Made by a program: the position numbers and the translations under genes. DNA of 62,016 nucleotides from an uncultured Prevotellaceae bacterium (GTDB lineage: Bacteria > Bacteroidota > Bacteroidia > Bacteroidales > Bacteroidaceae): NCBI GenBank assembly GCA_902800585.1, contig CADCEW010000009.1, positions 1-62,016 on the forward strand, in the 5' to 3' direction. Below are positions 16,752 to 27,468 of the stretch, in pieces (position 1 is the stretch's first letter; every line of letters starts with the position of its first letter). The notes beneath the pieces were generated by a model. That model saw only the letters and a program-made list of their open reading frames with translations. It had not been told where the DNA came from and did not search any database.

Positions 16752-19004
16752 TCAGAAACTTAACCTGGTGGTGAACTCGAAGGTGAAGGGACGGATAAAC
16801 GTTCCTGACATCACATAGTCTTTGTAGGGCGTAGGATCAGTAATCAGGTCGGCTGCAGGGATAGTGCCGCTGGCCCCCTTCTGGTTGAGGATGTTCACGA
16901 CGTTGGCAGAGAAACTCACATGGCGGCTGAGTTTATAATCCACGCCTCCAAAGGTCTCCCAACGTCCGTTGAAATACAAGGAATTTGTTTTGTTGATGTA
17001 CTGCTTGCTAAAATAGCGAGCACTTAGCCATACACGCCATTTGCCGAAGCTATAGGAGGGTTCTATTTCCAGTTCGGTCTTTGATAGGGCGGTGATGGTC
17101 TTATCGGTAAAATCATACTCTTCTGTCACACCATCGCTGAAGGTGGGTGTAATCTTGAAGTTCTTATATTTAGGATCGCGGATGGTGAACATCACATGGA
17201 TATTTAACCCTTTTATCGGGGTGATGATGGCATCAGTCAACCATCCGAGAGTTGCCATATCGTAATAGAAAGGAATGGTGAACGACTCGGTCATTCCTGC
17301 TTTCATGTCACCTGCGTCTTTGGTCAGTACATGACTGAAGTTAGGACGCTCCTGCGAGTTCTTCATGGTGATATAGGTTATCTGCGAGGTAAGGTCTATC
17401 CAATCATTCTTCCAATAGATGCCGCCTCGGAAATAATTGGTGGTCATACTTTTCTGTGAGGGATAGTTGTAAGGACCGTAATGGAACAGTTGGGTGTGGA
17501 TGGCGGCAGATGAGTACTCTGCCTGTAAGCCAAACCCAGATAGCAGGGCATAGCGCGCACTCCCAATAAACGCATAATTGAAGTGGTTGTCGCTGAAATG
17601 ATTCTTCACCACGCCTGGCTCAACCAAACTCCAACCCGCATGACGGGCATTATCCTTACAGACATCGTTGGCAGCGATGCCTCGCACGTTCAGATACTCT
17701 ATTCTCGCACCAGCATAGAGCCACAGACGATTAGAGACATTCCATTCATCGGAAACCAATCCGAACAACTTATGCTCGTGACCATCATAGAACTCGGCAT
17801 AGGAGTTGTAGGAATAACCATCATTACCGTTGAACAGCAGCATCTTCGGGTCTTTCTTTGCCTCGTGGGCAAACAGATACATAGAGGTGCTGACACCTCC
17901 AGCATTGAGCCAGTAGTCAATCTCCGCACGCCAACTATGGCGTTGGTTCTTGGATTTGCCAGTCAGTGCGGCATTGGTCATCCAAGAATGTTCGAAACCG
18001 TCGAAATGCAACATTCTTCGTGTCTGTACCTTACCGATAAATTCTTTTCCGTCCTCATAGGTATATCCGCTACCTGCTAGTGCATCGCTCACTCCCATCA
18101 TGGCACCGTTGGCACGCAGGGTATGTCCGTGCTTGAACTTACTATGGACAGAGAGTTTCAAACCACTGTCCCACTGATAGTCCAAGACGAAGTTCACATT
18201 ATGAATCTTACTTGTATTTGCATCATCATTGTCCTGTTCCGTCATCTTACCCGTCTCTATGTCAAGGTACCTCAATATCTTGTTAGCGGGGCGGTACTGG
18301 TCGATGCCTAACTTAAAACCGTCATACTCCTCCACGCTACCGTCACCTACAAAGATGAAAGGTCCGTAATTTTCTATAAGTTCTCTGAAATGTGAGTATT
18401 GGTAGATGAGTCCTGCCTTACCACGTCCTTCATTCCATGTCTTTGAGATAGCAGCCTTATAGAAGTGCGCACTCTCTTGCAGGCGGGAGATATCTAGATG
18501 GTTGCTCCCTGGATCAAAGTTTTGGTAGGTACTGATGCTGAGACCCCATCCCTTTCCGATAGGAGCAGAGATGTTCGCATCAATCATGTGTCGCCCATGA
18601 TGGTTGAAGGTGTAGTTCAGTTTACCTTCAAGACTGTCACCAGCTAACTTCGACTTGCTTTCGACACTGTAAGTGATGACACCATACTTCAATACCATAT
18701 CCTGTGGCCCCATGGTGTTCACGGACTCATGACTCACACCACTATGCCATGACTTATAGGGATAAACCTGATAGTTATAGTAGGACACAGGCAGACCGTC
18801 CTCAAAAATATAGGCATAGCCGGAGATGGGAAGTCCCAAGGATATCTGACGAGGCTGCGAGGCAGAAGCCGCATTCATCAATACATTTCTGTTACTGGCA
18901 CCCGAAGTGACCTTCGTGGTGTCAGTAACAGTTTCCTGGGCCATAGCACCTATAGTTATCGTGATGCTTAAAAGCGTAGATATTAACGCTTTTAGGTATG
19001 TCAT
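16752..19004 (-). CDS. TonB-dependent receptor-like outer membrane beta-barrel
   Basis: The protein has 750 residues with a signal peptide (MTYLKALIS...GAMAQ). A short plug-like region (about 40-130, with EDGLPVSYYNYQVYP) leads into a long barrel rich in alternating aromatic strands, ending in TTRLSF with the terminal aromatic residue expected of outer-membrane barrels. There is no CarboxypepD_reg domain and I see no clear TonB box. It follows the HerA-like gene by 30 bases on the same strand. The ligand is unknown; no SusD-like lipoprotein gene adjoins it. Confidence 0.75.
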   Translation of the reverse strand: MTYLKALISTLLSITITIGAMAQETVTDTTKVTSGASNRNVLMNAASASQPRQISLGLPISGYAYIFEDGLPVSYYNYQVYPYKSWHSGVSHESVNTMGPQDMVLKYGVITYSVESKSKLAGDSLEGKLNYTFNHHGRHMIDANISAPIGKGWGLSISTYQNFDPGSNHLDISRLQESAHFYKAAISKTWNEGRGKAGLIYQYSHFRELIENYGPFIFVGDGSVEEYDGFKLGIDQYRPANKILRYLDIETGKMTEQDNDDANTSKIHNVNFVLDYQWDSGLKLSVHSKFKHGHTLRANGAMMGVSDALAGSGYTYEDGKEFIGKVQTRRMLHFDGFEHSWMTNAALTGKSKNQRHSWRAEIDYWLNAGGVSTSMYLFAHEAKKDPKMLLFNGNDGYSYNSYAEFYDGHEHKLFGLVSDEWNVSNRLWLYAGARIEYLNVRGIAANDVCKDNARHAGWSLVEPGVVKNHFSDNHFNYAFIGSARYALLSGFGLQAEYSSAAIHTQLFHYGPYNYPSQKSMTTNYFRGGIYWKNDWIDLTSQITYITMKNSQERPNFSHVLTKDAGDMKAGMTESFTIPFYYDMATLGWLTDAIITPIKGLNIHVMFTIRDPKYKNFKITPTFSDGVTEEYDFTDKTITALSKTELEIEPSYSFGKWRVWLSARYFSKQYINKTNSLYFNGRWETFGGVDYKLSRHVSFSANVVNILNQKGASGTIPAADLITDPTPYKDYVMSGTFIRPFTFEFTTRLSF

Positions 19005-19034
19005 AAGCAGTGGACAGTCGTGGCGACTGAATGA

Positions 19035-20627
19035 TTATTTAATAAGGTTGCCGAGAATATCGCGGGTGAGCTCTCTCGTAGCAGAACGAGTGGCGGCACT
19101 GGTAGCGTTCTTTGCCACGCGACCTGTGACAGAAGTCCTTGACTTGGTCTTCTTACCCGTGATCTTGTCGCTGACATAAGTACCGAGGATTGCGGCAAAC
19201 GTCGATGTAATAGCAGTTATGACGGCTTTGAGCACCTTACTGAAGATACCCGGCTTTTTCTTTTCTTCCTTCTTGCCCTTCTCGTCTTCCTTTTCAGCTT
19301 CGGCAATCTCGTTGGCCTCTGCTTCTGCCAAAGCTTTCTCCTCTGCCTCTTTCAATAATACTTCGAAAGCACTCTCACGATCAACAGGCGTATCGTATTT
19401 GCCATAGACGCGACTCTGCTTGATGATATCCATACGCTGTCCCTCTGTGATAGCTCCAATCTGGGAGAGTGGGAAGAGTACTTTTGCACGCTCAACGATA
19501 GAGGGTGCACCCTTCTCGTCGAGGAAACTTACCAACGCTTCTCCTGTCTCGAGGTTCATAATGGCTTCGTCGGTCTTGAACTCAGGATTGGCACGGAAGG
19601 TATCAGCTGCCGTCTTCACTGCCTTCTGGTCTTTTGGCGTATAGGCACGGAGGGCATGTTGTACACGGTTACCTAACTGTCCGAGGATGTTTTCGGGAAT
19701 GTCCGAAGGACTCTGGGTAATGAAATAGATACCTACACCCTTCGAACGGATGAGTCGGATGACCTGCTCAATCTTGTCGAGTAAGGCTTTCGATGTGTCT
19801 GTAAACAACATGTGGGCCTCGTCAAAGAAGAACACGAGTTTGGGCAGGGGCAGATCGCCTACTTCTGGTAGTGTTGTATATAGCTCAGAGAGTAACCACA
19901 ACAGATAAGTGGAGTAGAGCTTGGGCTGCAGCATCAGTTTGTCGGCAGCCAACACACTCATTACACCCTTACCAGAGGCATCGCATTGCAAGAGGTCATA
20001 GATGTCAAATGATGGTTCTCCAAAGAACTTGTCAGCACCCTGACTCTCCAACTGCAACAAAGCACGTTGGATGGCTCCTATGGTGACAGCAGAGATATTA
20101 CCATATTTCGTGGTGTAGTCTTTCGCATGCTTAGAAACCCAGTCAAGCATCGAACGCAGGTCCTTGATATCGATGAGCAATAATCCGCGCTCATCCGCGA
20201 TACGGAACACAATGTTCAGAACACCATCCTGTGTCTCGTTGAGTTGCATCAGGCGACTGAGCAGCTGAGGTCCCATTTGTGAGATGGTGGCGCGCATGGG
20301 ATGTCCCTGTTCACCAAAGACATCATAGAAACGGACAGGGCATGACTGGAACTCAGGGTTCTCGATACCGAACTCAGGGAGTCGCTTCTCGATGAAGCCA
20401 CTCATCTTACCAACTTGGGAGATACCGCTGAGGTCACCCTTCATGTCTGCCATGAAACAGGGAACGCCTGCCTGACAGAAAGTTTCAGCCATCACTTGCA
20501 GCGTGACAGTCTTACCTGTACCTGTAGCTCCTGCAATGAGTCCATGACGGTTAGCCATCTTACCTTGGATACTAAGTGCGCCCTTAGCGCAATGGGCAAT
20601 ATACAGCCCGCGTTCTTTGTCTAACAT
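19035..20627 (-). CDS. HerA-like ATPase, DUF853 (YjgR) family
   Basis: This 530-residue P-loop ATPase has Walker A GATGTGKT (33-40) and Walker [13 protein letters not shown] near residue 268. The arginine-rich [20 protein letters not shown], here split as [11 protein letters not shown] and ITQSPSDIP, is characteristic of DUF853. The C-terminal third contains a charged Ala/Glu/Lys stretch (about 425-460) and a basic, Thr/Ser/Arg-rich tail. The family is related to HerA and FtsK DNA pumps, but its role is not established. Confidence 0.9.
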   Translation of the reverse strand: MLDKERGLYIAHCAKGALSIQGKMANRHGLIAGATGTGKTVTLQVMAETFCQAGVPCFMADMKGDLSGISQVGKMSGFIEKRLPEFGIENPEFQSCPVRFYDVFGEQGHPMRATISQMGPQLLSRLMQLNETQDGVLNIVFRIADERGLLLIDIKDLRSMLDWVSKHAKDYTTKYGNISAVTIGAIQRALLQLESQGADKFFGEPSFDIYDLLQCDASGKGVMSVLAADKLMLQPKLYSTYLLWLLSELYTTLPEVGDLPLPKLVFFFDEAHMLFTDTSKALLDKIEQVIRLIRSKGVGIYFITQSPSDIPENILGQLGNRVQHALRAYTPKDQKAVKTAADTFRANPEFKTDEAIMNLETGEALVSFLDEKGAPSIVERAKVLFPLSQIGAITEGQRMDIIKQSRVYGKYDTPVDRESAFEVLLKEAEEKALAEAEANEIAEAEKEDEKGKKEEKKKPGIFSKVLKAVITAITSTFAAILGTYVSDKITGKKTKSRTSVTGRVAKNATSAATRSATRELTRDILGNLIK

Positions 20628-20654
20628 AGTTTGTAGGTTTATTAATGATAGTGC

Positions 20655-20701
20655 AAAGATAGGAAAAAATTCTCATTTCGAGAGAACTTTTTCCTATCTT
20701 T
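20655..20701 (-). terminator. Long inverted repeat, terminator of the receptor operon
   Basis: AAAGATAGGAAAAA (20655-20668) pairs perfectly with TTTTTCCTATCTTT (20688-20701), with an inner TTCTC/GAGA step. On the minus strand it follows the receptor gene ending at 20727. The far arm contains TATCTTTGC, which may also serve as the -7 box of the HerA-like gene, so terminator and promoter seem to overlap. Confidence 0.6.
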
Positions 20702-20726
20702 TTGCAAAAAGATGGGCAAACAGGGT

Positions 20727-23276
20727 TCAGAGACGACTCTTCTCGTTGTTTCCGGCACCAGTTCCCTTATACTTCGAACGGGTGGCGTTGAAGTTATAGC
20801 TCAGCGTTAATCCCACGCACTGCGTATATGTGTAGTAACTCTGGGCAGTCAGACCTATTTCGTAGTATGTGGTCACTTTATTCTTGCTTGTACGGAAAAT
20901 ATCGTTGGCATAAAGTGAAGCCGTCAGTCGACCATCCCAGAAGGTTTTCATCACGCGAGCGCCCATACTAAAATTACTGCCGCGATACATGAATGCCCAG
21001 TGGTTGCTACCAGTATAGTCGACTTGTAACAGTGCTTTGGTGGTGGGATTGATAACGAACCAACTCTGCAAGTGGAAGCTGAATTCGGGTTTATTCAGTT
21101 TTTCTGGTACTCCATACGCTTCTGCGTCAAACATCTGCTGATAGTAATGAAGTGTTGCAGTGGGCTGCCAGAAACCTAACTTTGGCGAGGCTGTAAGGGT
21201 GGCATAGACACGATCCTGATGGTCGAAGTTGACAGGTCGGAAGATAGCTATCTCTTTCTCTTCGTCATAGACTTCGCCGATGTGGGAAATTAAGTCGTTC
21301 TCGCGAGTATAACCAGTTGCGAAGTTCAGCCATGAATAGGTCAGGTTGAAATCAATGCTTTGACGTACTGATGGGCGTAACAACGGATTACCGCCTTCAT
21401 AGAACATACGACTGTCATAGACAATCATCGAAGTCAGCATGTGGTAGAGGGGGCGAGTGATACGTTTGCTATAGCTCAGCTGAGCGCCCCACTTGTCTTT
21501 CTGCCATGCTACTGACAGATTAGGGAACCAGTCGTTATAGGTGCGGCTGGGCTCTTGCTGCCATTCGCCAAACGAGTAGTAGTCTGCTTTTACATGCTCA
21601 AAACGGAGACCGGCATTCAGTCGCCATTGTCCTACCTGGCACTCATATTCAGCAAAACCGGCAATGTTCTGTTCTTTCATTTCGTTGTCTGTCTCTGGTA
21701 TGATGCCTTCTTGATTGACATTGTGACCATAACTCTTCGTGCTTGTGGCTTCTGTTCCACCACTCAGCACTCCTTTCCATACAGGATAAGCCAGCACCAA
21801 CTTTCCTGCCATCATCTTGCGGTTTTCTTTGTTAAGGGTGGTGATGGTGCGATCACCCAGTTCTTTACTGAATTCCTGCTGGTTGAGATGATTCTCCGTT
21901 TTACGTTGCAGAATTGTCGCATTCAGGTCGATATTCAGTTTTCCTACCTTTCCCACATAGTATGTGTTCAGTTCCCATACAGGTTTGTCGAGTTCGTTGA
22001 TATCAGTTTTCAAAAAGACGTCACCGTAGAAGGCACCATTCTTGAGATAGTCCTGCGTCATGTCAGAATGATACTTGTTATAAAGAATATGCTGCGAAGA
22101 GAAACTCAGTCCGACAGAATGGTCGGTATTGAAATCGTAACTCAGACCTGCCTGATACTGAAGTTGCGTCCAACTACTCCTAATGGGTAAACATGCATCA
22201 ACGTCAAACTTGTCTTTTTTAATATGTAGTTCCTGATGAATATCCTGATCATTGCTATAATGTCCGTTGTCAAGGGCAATATTGGCAAAAGCCTCTAGTC
22301 CACCTATACGATATTTCAATGTCAGATCATTGTAGTTATTCCATTTGTTGTTTTTCCATGTATCGCTGGTTACCATCAGACTCAGTCCCTCGCCTTGTGT
22401 CTTCAGTGTCTTGATACGGATGACGGCATTCACCTCAGCGTTATATTGTGCACCAGGAGCGGTGATGATATCTACATTCTTGATATCCACAGACTTGAGT
22501 TGTTTCAACTCACTGGCGTTACGTACCTTTTTATTATTGATATAGATCTCGGGTTCACCTTTGGCAAACACTTCGAACTTACCATCTTTACCTTGAATCA
22601 TCGGCATCATTGAGAGTAAGTCGTCTGCAGTGCCTATATCGCGAAGAAGAGAATGCTGTATATCGATGGTCATGCCCCCTGTAGTCATTTTATATTGGGG
22701 TATCTCACCCTTTACCACGACACCATTGATCGTATAATTGTCAGGTTGGAGTTGTATGGTTCCAACGTTCTCTTGTGTACAGATGCGATAGGTAGTCTTA
22801 TAACCGACGAAGGTAATACGTGCCAATATTTTCTCTTGTTCGTAGGGTACCACAAATTGACCAGCCTCGTTGGACACACCACCTGAGAGCAGTACAGAAT
22901 CAGCTGGGTTGAGGATAGCGACATTGGCAAAGGGTAATGGCTGTCCATGTTCGTCGATAATCGTACCAGTCAAATGCCTTTCTGTCTTGTAGGTACACTC
23001 CAAAAAGAATTTGTCATTATCCTTTGCGATGCGTACAGGATAGAAACCTACCACAGTGTGCAGTGCTTCTTCAAGACTCAGATGCTTGAAATTACATGTG
23101 ACGGTGAAATCCTCCAGGTCGTTATATATGAAGGATATATTGTGGTTCTCTGTGACGGCATTAAGGTCTTCGAGTACCTTACTGAGCGACAGACCTTTGT
23201 ACTGTCTGGAAATAGTCTGGGCTGCTGCAATGCAGGCAATCATGCACAGTAATAGCAGTATGATTATTTTTTTCAT
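20727..23276 (-). CDS. TonB-dependent receptor with STN and carboxypeptidase-regulatory domains
   Basis: This 849-residue outer-membrane transporter has, in order, a signal peptide (MKKIIILLLLCMIACIAAAQ), an STN/secretin-like domain (about 30-95), a CarboxypepD_reg domain (about 100-180, TGTIIDEHGQPLPFANV), a plug (about 185-290) and a barrel ending in NNEKSRL. STN receptors sense ligand and signal to an anti-sigma factor. The upstream sigma and anti-sigma genes in the same operon fit. The ligand could be a metal chelate, peptide or glycan; nothing in the sequence decides. Confidence 0.87.
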   Translation of the reverse strand: MKKIIILLLLCMIACIAAAQTISRQYKGLSLSKVLEDLNAVTENHNISFIYNDLEDFTVTCNFKHLSLEEALHTVVGFYPVRIAKDNDKFFLECTYKTERHLTGTIIDEHGQPLPFANVAILNPADSVLLSGGVSNEAGQFVVPYEQEKILARITFVGYKTTYRICTQENVGTIQLQPDNYTINGVVVKGEIPQYKMTTGGMTIDIQHSLLRDIGTADDLLSMMPMIQGKDGKFEVFAKGEPEIYINNKKVRNASELKQLKSVDIKNVDIITAPGAQYNAEVNAVIRIKTLKTQGEGLSLMVTSDTWKNNKWNNYNDLTLKYRIGGLEAFANIALDNGHYSNDQDIHQELHIKKDKFDVDACLPIRSSWTQLQYQAGLSYDFNTDHSVGLSFSSQHILYNKYHSDMTQDYLKNGAFYGDVFLKTDINELDKPVWELNTYYVGKVGKLNIDLNATILQRKTENHLNQQEFSKELGDRTITTLNKENRKMMAGKLVLAYPVWKGVLSGGTEATSTKSYGHNVNQEGIIPETDNEMKEQNIAGFAEYECQVGQWRLNAGLRFEHVKADYYSFGEWQQEPSRTYNDWFPNLSVAWQKDKWGAQLSYSKRITRPLYHMLTSMIVYDSRMFYEGGNPLLRPSVRQSIDFNLTYSWLNFATGYTRENDLISHIGEVYDEEKEIAIFRPVNFDHQDRVYATLTASPKLGFWQPTATLHYYQQMFDAEAYGVPEKLNKPEFSFHLQSWFVINPTTKALLQVDYTGSNHWAFMYRGSNFSMGARVMKTFWDGRLTASLYANDIFRTSKNKVTTYYEIGLTAQSYYTYTQCVGLTLSYNFNATRSKYKGTGAGNNEKSRL

Positions 23277-23294
23277 AAATCGTGTGATGGGGCG

Positions 23295-23885
23295 TTAGGG
23301 GTTTACAATCAGTTTGTTGTCCTCTATAGAGATATTCACGTGATTAAAGTGGTTGAGGTCGTCGACTACGCTTTCTATGGTAGCCGTACGGTCCCACTTG
23401 TAGTACAGACGCAGGTTGTGTGCCTGCTCACTTTTGATGTCAGCCGCCTTATGGTAATAGAGGACTATATCCTTGATTATCTCATCGAGTGGTACATTCT
23501 CGAAGACATATGTCAGAGCAAGGGTATCGACAGGGGTAGCCTGACTCTCCGTGATGGTTTGTTGATGATGGACTTTCACAGAGGTTTGTTCCGTCTGTTG
23601 TGGTTGTTGTGACTGGCTTACGATGTGGATGGCAGCGTATGCAATACCAGAGAGCACGAGGATGCTGATGAACATGGCAGCAAGTTTCTTGAATGAGAAT
23701 GCTGAGGATACTTTGTCTTCCTTGGTTTTGAGACGTAGCAGGTCGGCAGCCTCCAACAGACCGTCGTAGTACTTTCTGCACTCAGCGCATTCACTGAGAT
23801 GGCGTTCACATTCAACCTTTACCTGGGGGTCTACCTCTTTGTCGAAGAGATCGACTACGATATTTTTGAATTCGTTACACTTCAT
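23295..23885 (-). CDS. Anti-sigma factor, zinc-finger type with C-terminal sensor domain
   Basis: This 196-residue protein has a cytosolic zf-HC2 motif (H29, C33, C36 in HLSECAEC), a single membrane helix (about 68-90) and a periplasmic C-terminal domain of DUF4974/STN-like character (about 125-196, FENVPLDEIIKDIVLYY). This arrangement is neither classical FecR nor plain zf-HC2. It would hold the ECF sigma factor at the membrane until the receptor signals. It overlaps the sigma gene by 11 bases. Confidence 0.8.
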   Translation of the reverse strand: MKCNEFKNIVVDLFDKEVDPQVKVECERHLSECAECRKYYDGLLEAADLLRLKTKEDKVSSAFSFKKLAAMFISILVLSGIAYAAIHIVSQSQQPQQTEQTSVKVHHQQTITESQATPVDTLALTYVFENVPLDEIIKDIVLYYHKAADIKSEQAHNLRLYYKWDRTATIESVVDDLNHFNHVNISIEDNKLIVNP

Positions 23886-24459
23886 ACATTACTATTGTTT
23901 GATGATTGTTATCTGATGCAGAGGAAGCGCGCATTCCTCGCCTGATTTTCTCTAATCCATACATGAATCTTGACTTGACAGTACTGAGGTTCACACCGAT
24001 GATGTCTGCAATCTCCTTGAAACTCTTCTCGCCATAGAAACGCAAGCGGATCACCTCTGCTTGTTCATCGGGTATCGTTTCCAACAGTTGACAAATGCGC
24101 CGGTATTCATGTTCCATCTCATCCTCTTCATCGAAAGATGGTGTTTTGAAGTTCTCTCCGTTCTTATCTGACAAAGGAACCATCTGTATCCGTCCTGCTG
24201 ACCGTTGCTTGCTGATGCATAGGTTCATCAGACTGCGATAGAGGTATGCCATTGGATTTTTGATATCTGTTGATAGCGAGTCGTTATCGTCGGTCTTCTT
24301 CATTCGCTCGTGAAATTGCAGGAAGAGGTCTTGTATGGCATCTTCTGCATCTTCGCTGTTACCTAGTCGGCAACAGGCGTAATGCACCAGCCGTTGACGT
24401 TCGTCAGCCATCAGTCGTTCCAAGAACCTATATTTGTTTCTGATGCTAAAGAGTTTCAT
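23875..24459 (-). CDS. ECF RNA polymerase sigma factor
   Basis: This 194-residue sigma-70 factor consists of regions 2 and 4 only. Region 2 includes CCRLGNSEDAEDAIQDLFL, split as CCRLGNSEDAE and DAIQDLFL. Region 4 includes IPDEQAEVIRLRFYGEKSF and the helix-turn-helix IADIIGVNLSTVKSRF. It is first in the operon with the anti-sigma factor and the STN receptor, the arrangement of cell-surface signalling loci. Confidence 0.9.
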   Translation of the reverse strand: MKLFSIRNKYRFLERLMADERQRLVHYACCRLGNSEDAEDAIQDLFLQFHERMKKTDDNDSLSTDIKNPMAYLYRSLMNLCISKQRSAGRIQMVPLSDKNGENFKTPSFDEEDEMEHEYRRICQLLETIPDEQAEVIRLRFYGEKSFKEIADIIGVNLSTVKSRFMYGLEKIRRGMRASSASDNNHQTIVMYEV

Positions 24460-24557
24460 GCTCGTTTTTTTCTTTTTTATCTATTTGACGCAAAAATAAC
24501 AAAAAAGACTTAATCTGCTATGAAAAATTTTATAGAATAGTTGGAAGTACAACGAAA

Positions 24558-24591
24558 AAGCCTCTTGACGACACAACGTCAAGAGGCTTTT
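24558..24591 (-). terminator. Terminator of alaS
   Basis: AAGCCTCTTGACG (24558-24570) pairs perfectly with CGTCAAGAGGCTT (24577-24589), with a 6-base loop. On the minus strand a run of five T follows, which would end alaS. The other strand also has a short T-run. Confidence 0.85.
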
Positions 24592-24614
24592 ATCTATATA
24601 TTTATAACTTATCC

Positions 24615-27278
24615 TTATTTGAGATTGGCGAGTTCGATGACTTTATCAACGGCAGCACTGAGCCCATCGACATCCTTTCCACCTGCTTGTGCGAAATGAG
24701 GCTGTCCGCCACCACCGCCTTGGATGAGTTTGGCTGCCTCACGAACCATCTGACCTGCATTCAAGCCATGGTCGCTGACCATATCGTCGCTCATCATGAT
24801 GGACAGTTGAGGTTTGTTATTGTCGTGAGAGCCGATGACACAAAGGAGTGAGCCTTCGATACTGGCACGTACTTTGAAGGCAAGGTCCTTGGCAGCGGCA
24901 GGAGCCATGGGCAGTACGGTGGTGACGACCTTCACACCGTTCACCTCACGAGCCTTCTCAACCAGTCGTTGGGCAGCACGTTCGACGGCTTGTGCCTGGA
25001 AACCTTCAATTTCCTTCTTCATAGAGTCGTGTTCCTCGATATATTTCTGGATAACGCCCTGTAGATCCTTCGCGTTATTGAAGAACGACCTGATATTTTT
25101 CAGGATGTCTTCCATCTGGTAGAAACGCTCTTCGCAGTCCTTACCTGTAGTGGCCTCAATACGACGGATACCAGCAGCTACACTGCTCTCAGAGATAATC
25201 TTAAAGAAACCGATACGACCTGTGCTTGTGGCGTGAATACCACCACAGAACTCACAAGAAGGACCAAAGCGAACCACACGTACCTTGTCACCGTATTTCT
25301 CACCGAAGAGGGCGATGGCTCCGAGTTTCTTCGCTTCGTCGAAAGGAACATCACGATGCTCGTCGATATGGATGTCCTGACGAATCATATCATTGACCAT
25401 CCGTTCTACCTCACGTAACTGTTCGTCGCTGACTTTCTCAAAATGGGAGAAATCGAAGCGCAACGTGTCAGGAGAAACAAAAGAACCCTTCTGCTCTACG
25501 TGGTCGCCCAAAACCTGCTTCAACGCATAGTCTAACAGGTGAGTAGCGGTATGGTTGGCAGCAGAGGCATTCCGTTTGTCAGTGTCCACGCATGCCATAA
25601 ACTCAGCCGTCGGGTCTTTGGGTAGTTGTTTGACGATATGTACGCTCTGGTTGTTTTCACGTTTGGTATCGATGATCTCGATGGTCTCGTTCTCATTGAC
25701 AAGTACACCGCAGTCACCTACCTGTCCACCCATCTCGCCATAGAAAGGTGTGGTGTCAAGGACAAGTTCATAGAACTCATTTTTCTTCTGTGTCACCTTG
25801 CGATAGCGCAGGATATGACAGTTGTATTCAGAATAGTCGTAACCGACGAACTGTTGTTCTCCCTGAGCAAGTTCTACCCAGTCACTGTTTTCAACGGCAG
25901 CTGCATTGCGGGCACGCTCCTTCTGTTTCTGCATCTCTACATTAAACTGCTCTTCATCAACAGTGAAGCCGTTCTCACGACAGATCAGTTCTGTTAGGTC
26001 GAGGGGGAATCCATAAGTGTCGAACAAACGGAAAGCCTGAACGCCATCCAATTGATTCTTACCCTGTGCCTTAAGTTCTTCCATTGCTTTGTCAAGCAAA
26101 GAGATACCTTTGTCAAGGGTGCGCAGGAATGAATCCTCCTCTTCCTTGATGACCTTAGTAATCAATTGCTGTTGAGCCTTCAATTCAGGGAAGGCATCGC
26201 CCATCTCATAAACGAGGGTAGGCACAAGTTTATAGAGGAAACCATCTTTCTGTCCTAAGAAAGTGTAAGCATAGCGCACAGCACGACGTAAGATACGACG
26301 GATGACATAGCCAGCCTTTGCATTCGATGGCAACTGTCCGTCAGCAATCGAGAAAGCAACGGCACGCAGGTGATCTGCACAGACACGCATAGCGACATTG
26401 GTAGCCTCAGAGCTCTCGGAGTTCTCGGAGTTCTCAGAGTCCTCTGAAATATAGCGGATACCTGTGATGTCTTCCTCCGCCTTGATGATAGGCTGGAACA
26501 CATCAGTATCGTAGTTGGAGTGCTTACCCTGCATCATACGAACCAAACGCTCGAAGCCCATACCTGTATCGATGACGTTCATGGAAAGTTTCTCCAAAGA
26601 GCCGTCAGCCTTGCGGTTGAACTGCATGAACACGAGGTTCCATATCTCGATGACTTGTGGGTCATCTTGATTGACGAGTTCACGACCAGTCTTACCACTT
26701 GCAGCCTTTTGTTCTGGCGTACGAGAGTCTACGTGGATCTCAGAACAAGGACCACAGGGACCTGTGTCGCCCATCTCCCAGAAGTTATCGTGTTTGTTGC
26801 CATTGATGATATGATCAGCAGGTACATGCTTTGCCCAGTATTGTGCAGCCTCGTCGTCACGAGGGATGTTTTCTTCGGGTGAACCTTCAAAGACAGTAAC
26901 ATAGAGATCCTCTGGATTCAGTTTCAGCACATCAACGAGATACTCCCATGCCATATCGATGGCACCTTCTTTGAAGTAATCGCCAAACGACCAGTTGCCT
27001 AACATCTCGAACATGGTGTGGTGGTAAGTATCGTGACCTACTTCTTCCAAGTCGTTATGCTTACCGCTGACACGCAGACATTTCTGTGTATCGGCACGGC
27101 GGCGTGGTTCTGGGTCACGGGTTCCCAATATAATATCCTTCCACTGATTCATACCTGCATTGGTGAACATCAGTGTAGGGTCGTCTTTGATTACCATAGG
27201 TGCAGAAGGTACGATAGCATGTTGTTTCTGCTCGAAAAACTTCTTGAACGATTCGCGAATCTCGTTTGCTGTCATCAT
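24615..27278 (-). CDS. alaS: Alanyl-tRNA synthetase
   Basis: It charges tRNA-Ala and clears mischarged Ser/Gly. Class II motifs include [12 protein letters not shown] and [16 protein letters not shown], the editing domain has [11 protein letters not shown] and CEFCGGIHA, and a DHHA1 domain ends with [14 protein letters not shown]. The length of 887 is slightly more than usual. Part of the excess is an in-frame Ser/Glu/Asn insert ([15 protein letters not shown], encoded at about 26405-26448) just before the conserved [14 protein letters not shown]. Similar tracts occur in LpxB and FtsH in this window. Two tandem promoters lie upstream. Confidence 0.96.
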   Translation of the reverse strand: MMTANEIRESFKKFFEQKQHAIVPSAPMVIKDDPTLMFTNAGMNQWKDIILGTRDPEPRRRADTQKCLRVSGKHNDLEEVGHDTYHHTMFEMLGNWSFGDYFKEGAIDMAWEYLVDVLKLNPEDLYVTVFEGSPEENIPRDDEAAQYWAKHVPADHIINGNKHDNFWEMGDTGPCGPCSEIHVDSRTPEQKAASGKTGRELVNQDDPQVIEIWNLVFMQFNRKADGSLEKLSMNVIDTGMGFERLVRMMQGKHSNYDTDVFQPIIKAEEDITGIRYISEDSENSENSESSEATNVAMRVCADHLRAVAFSIADGQLPSNAKAGYVIRRILRRAVRYAYTFLGQKDGFLYKLVPTLVYEMGDAFPELKAQQQLITKVIKEEEDSFLRTLDKGISLLDKAMEELKAQGKNQLDGVQAFRLFDTYGFPLDLTELICRENGFTVDEEQFNVEMQKQKERARNAAAVENSDWVELAQGEQQFVGYDYSEYNCHILRYRKVTQKKNEFYELVLDTTPFYGEMGGQVGDCGVLVNENETIEIIDTKRENNQSVHIVKQLPKDPTAEFMACVDTDKRNASAANHTATHLLDYALKQVLGDHVEQKGSFVSPDTLRFDFSHFEKVSDEQLREVERMVNDMIRQDIHIDEHRDVPFDEAKKLGAIALFGEKYGDKVRVVRFGPSCEFCGGIHATSTGRIGFFKIISESSVAAGIRRIEATTGKDCEERFYQMEDILKNIRSFFNNAKDLQGVIQKYIEEHDSMKKEIEGFQAQAVERAAQRLVEKAREVNGVKVVTTVLPMAPAAAKDLAFKVRASIEGSLLCVIGSHDNNKPQLSIMMSDDMVSDHGLNAGQMVREAAKLIQGGGGGQPHFAQAGGKDVDGLSAAVDKVIELANLK

Positions 27279-27320
27279 ATTATTTACTATTTGACAATTT
27301 ACTATTTACAAATTTGAGTG

Positions 27321-27352
27321 CAAAGTTACGAAAAAGCGAGAGAAAAGCCAAA
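27321..27352 (-). promoter_or_regulatory. alaS promoter, proximal copy
   Basis: On the minus strand, TTTG (27349-27352) and TAACTTTG (27321-27328) are 20 bases apart, a full Bacteroidota consensus match. It lies about 42 bases upstream of the alaS start. Confidence 0.75.
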
Positions 27353-27394
27353 TTTATTTGAGCTTTTCCGAGTGCATAGTAAGTTCGGCGAAAC

Positions 27395-27425
27395 CAAAGT
27401 TACGAAAAAGCCAGAGAAATACAAA
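27395..27425 (-). promoter_or_regulatory. alaS promoter, distal duplicated copy
   Basis: On the minus strand, TTTG (27422-27425) and TAACTTTG (27395-27402) are 19 bases apart. CAAAGTTACGAAAAAG here repeats the proximal promoter exactly, so the promoter segment was duplicated. Confidence 0.65.
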
Positions 27426-27468
27426 GTATTTCCCCGATTTTTATCTACGTATTGCTTGCTTTTAAGGG

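Noticed and set aside
21555..22190. A 211-codon plus-strand frame antisense to the STN receptor gene.
   Set aside because: It is a shadow of the receptor gene's codon pattern, with no family resemblance and no promoter or ribosome site.
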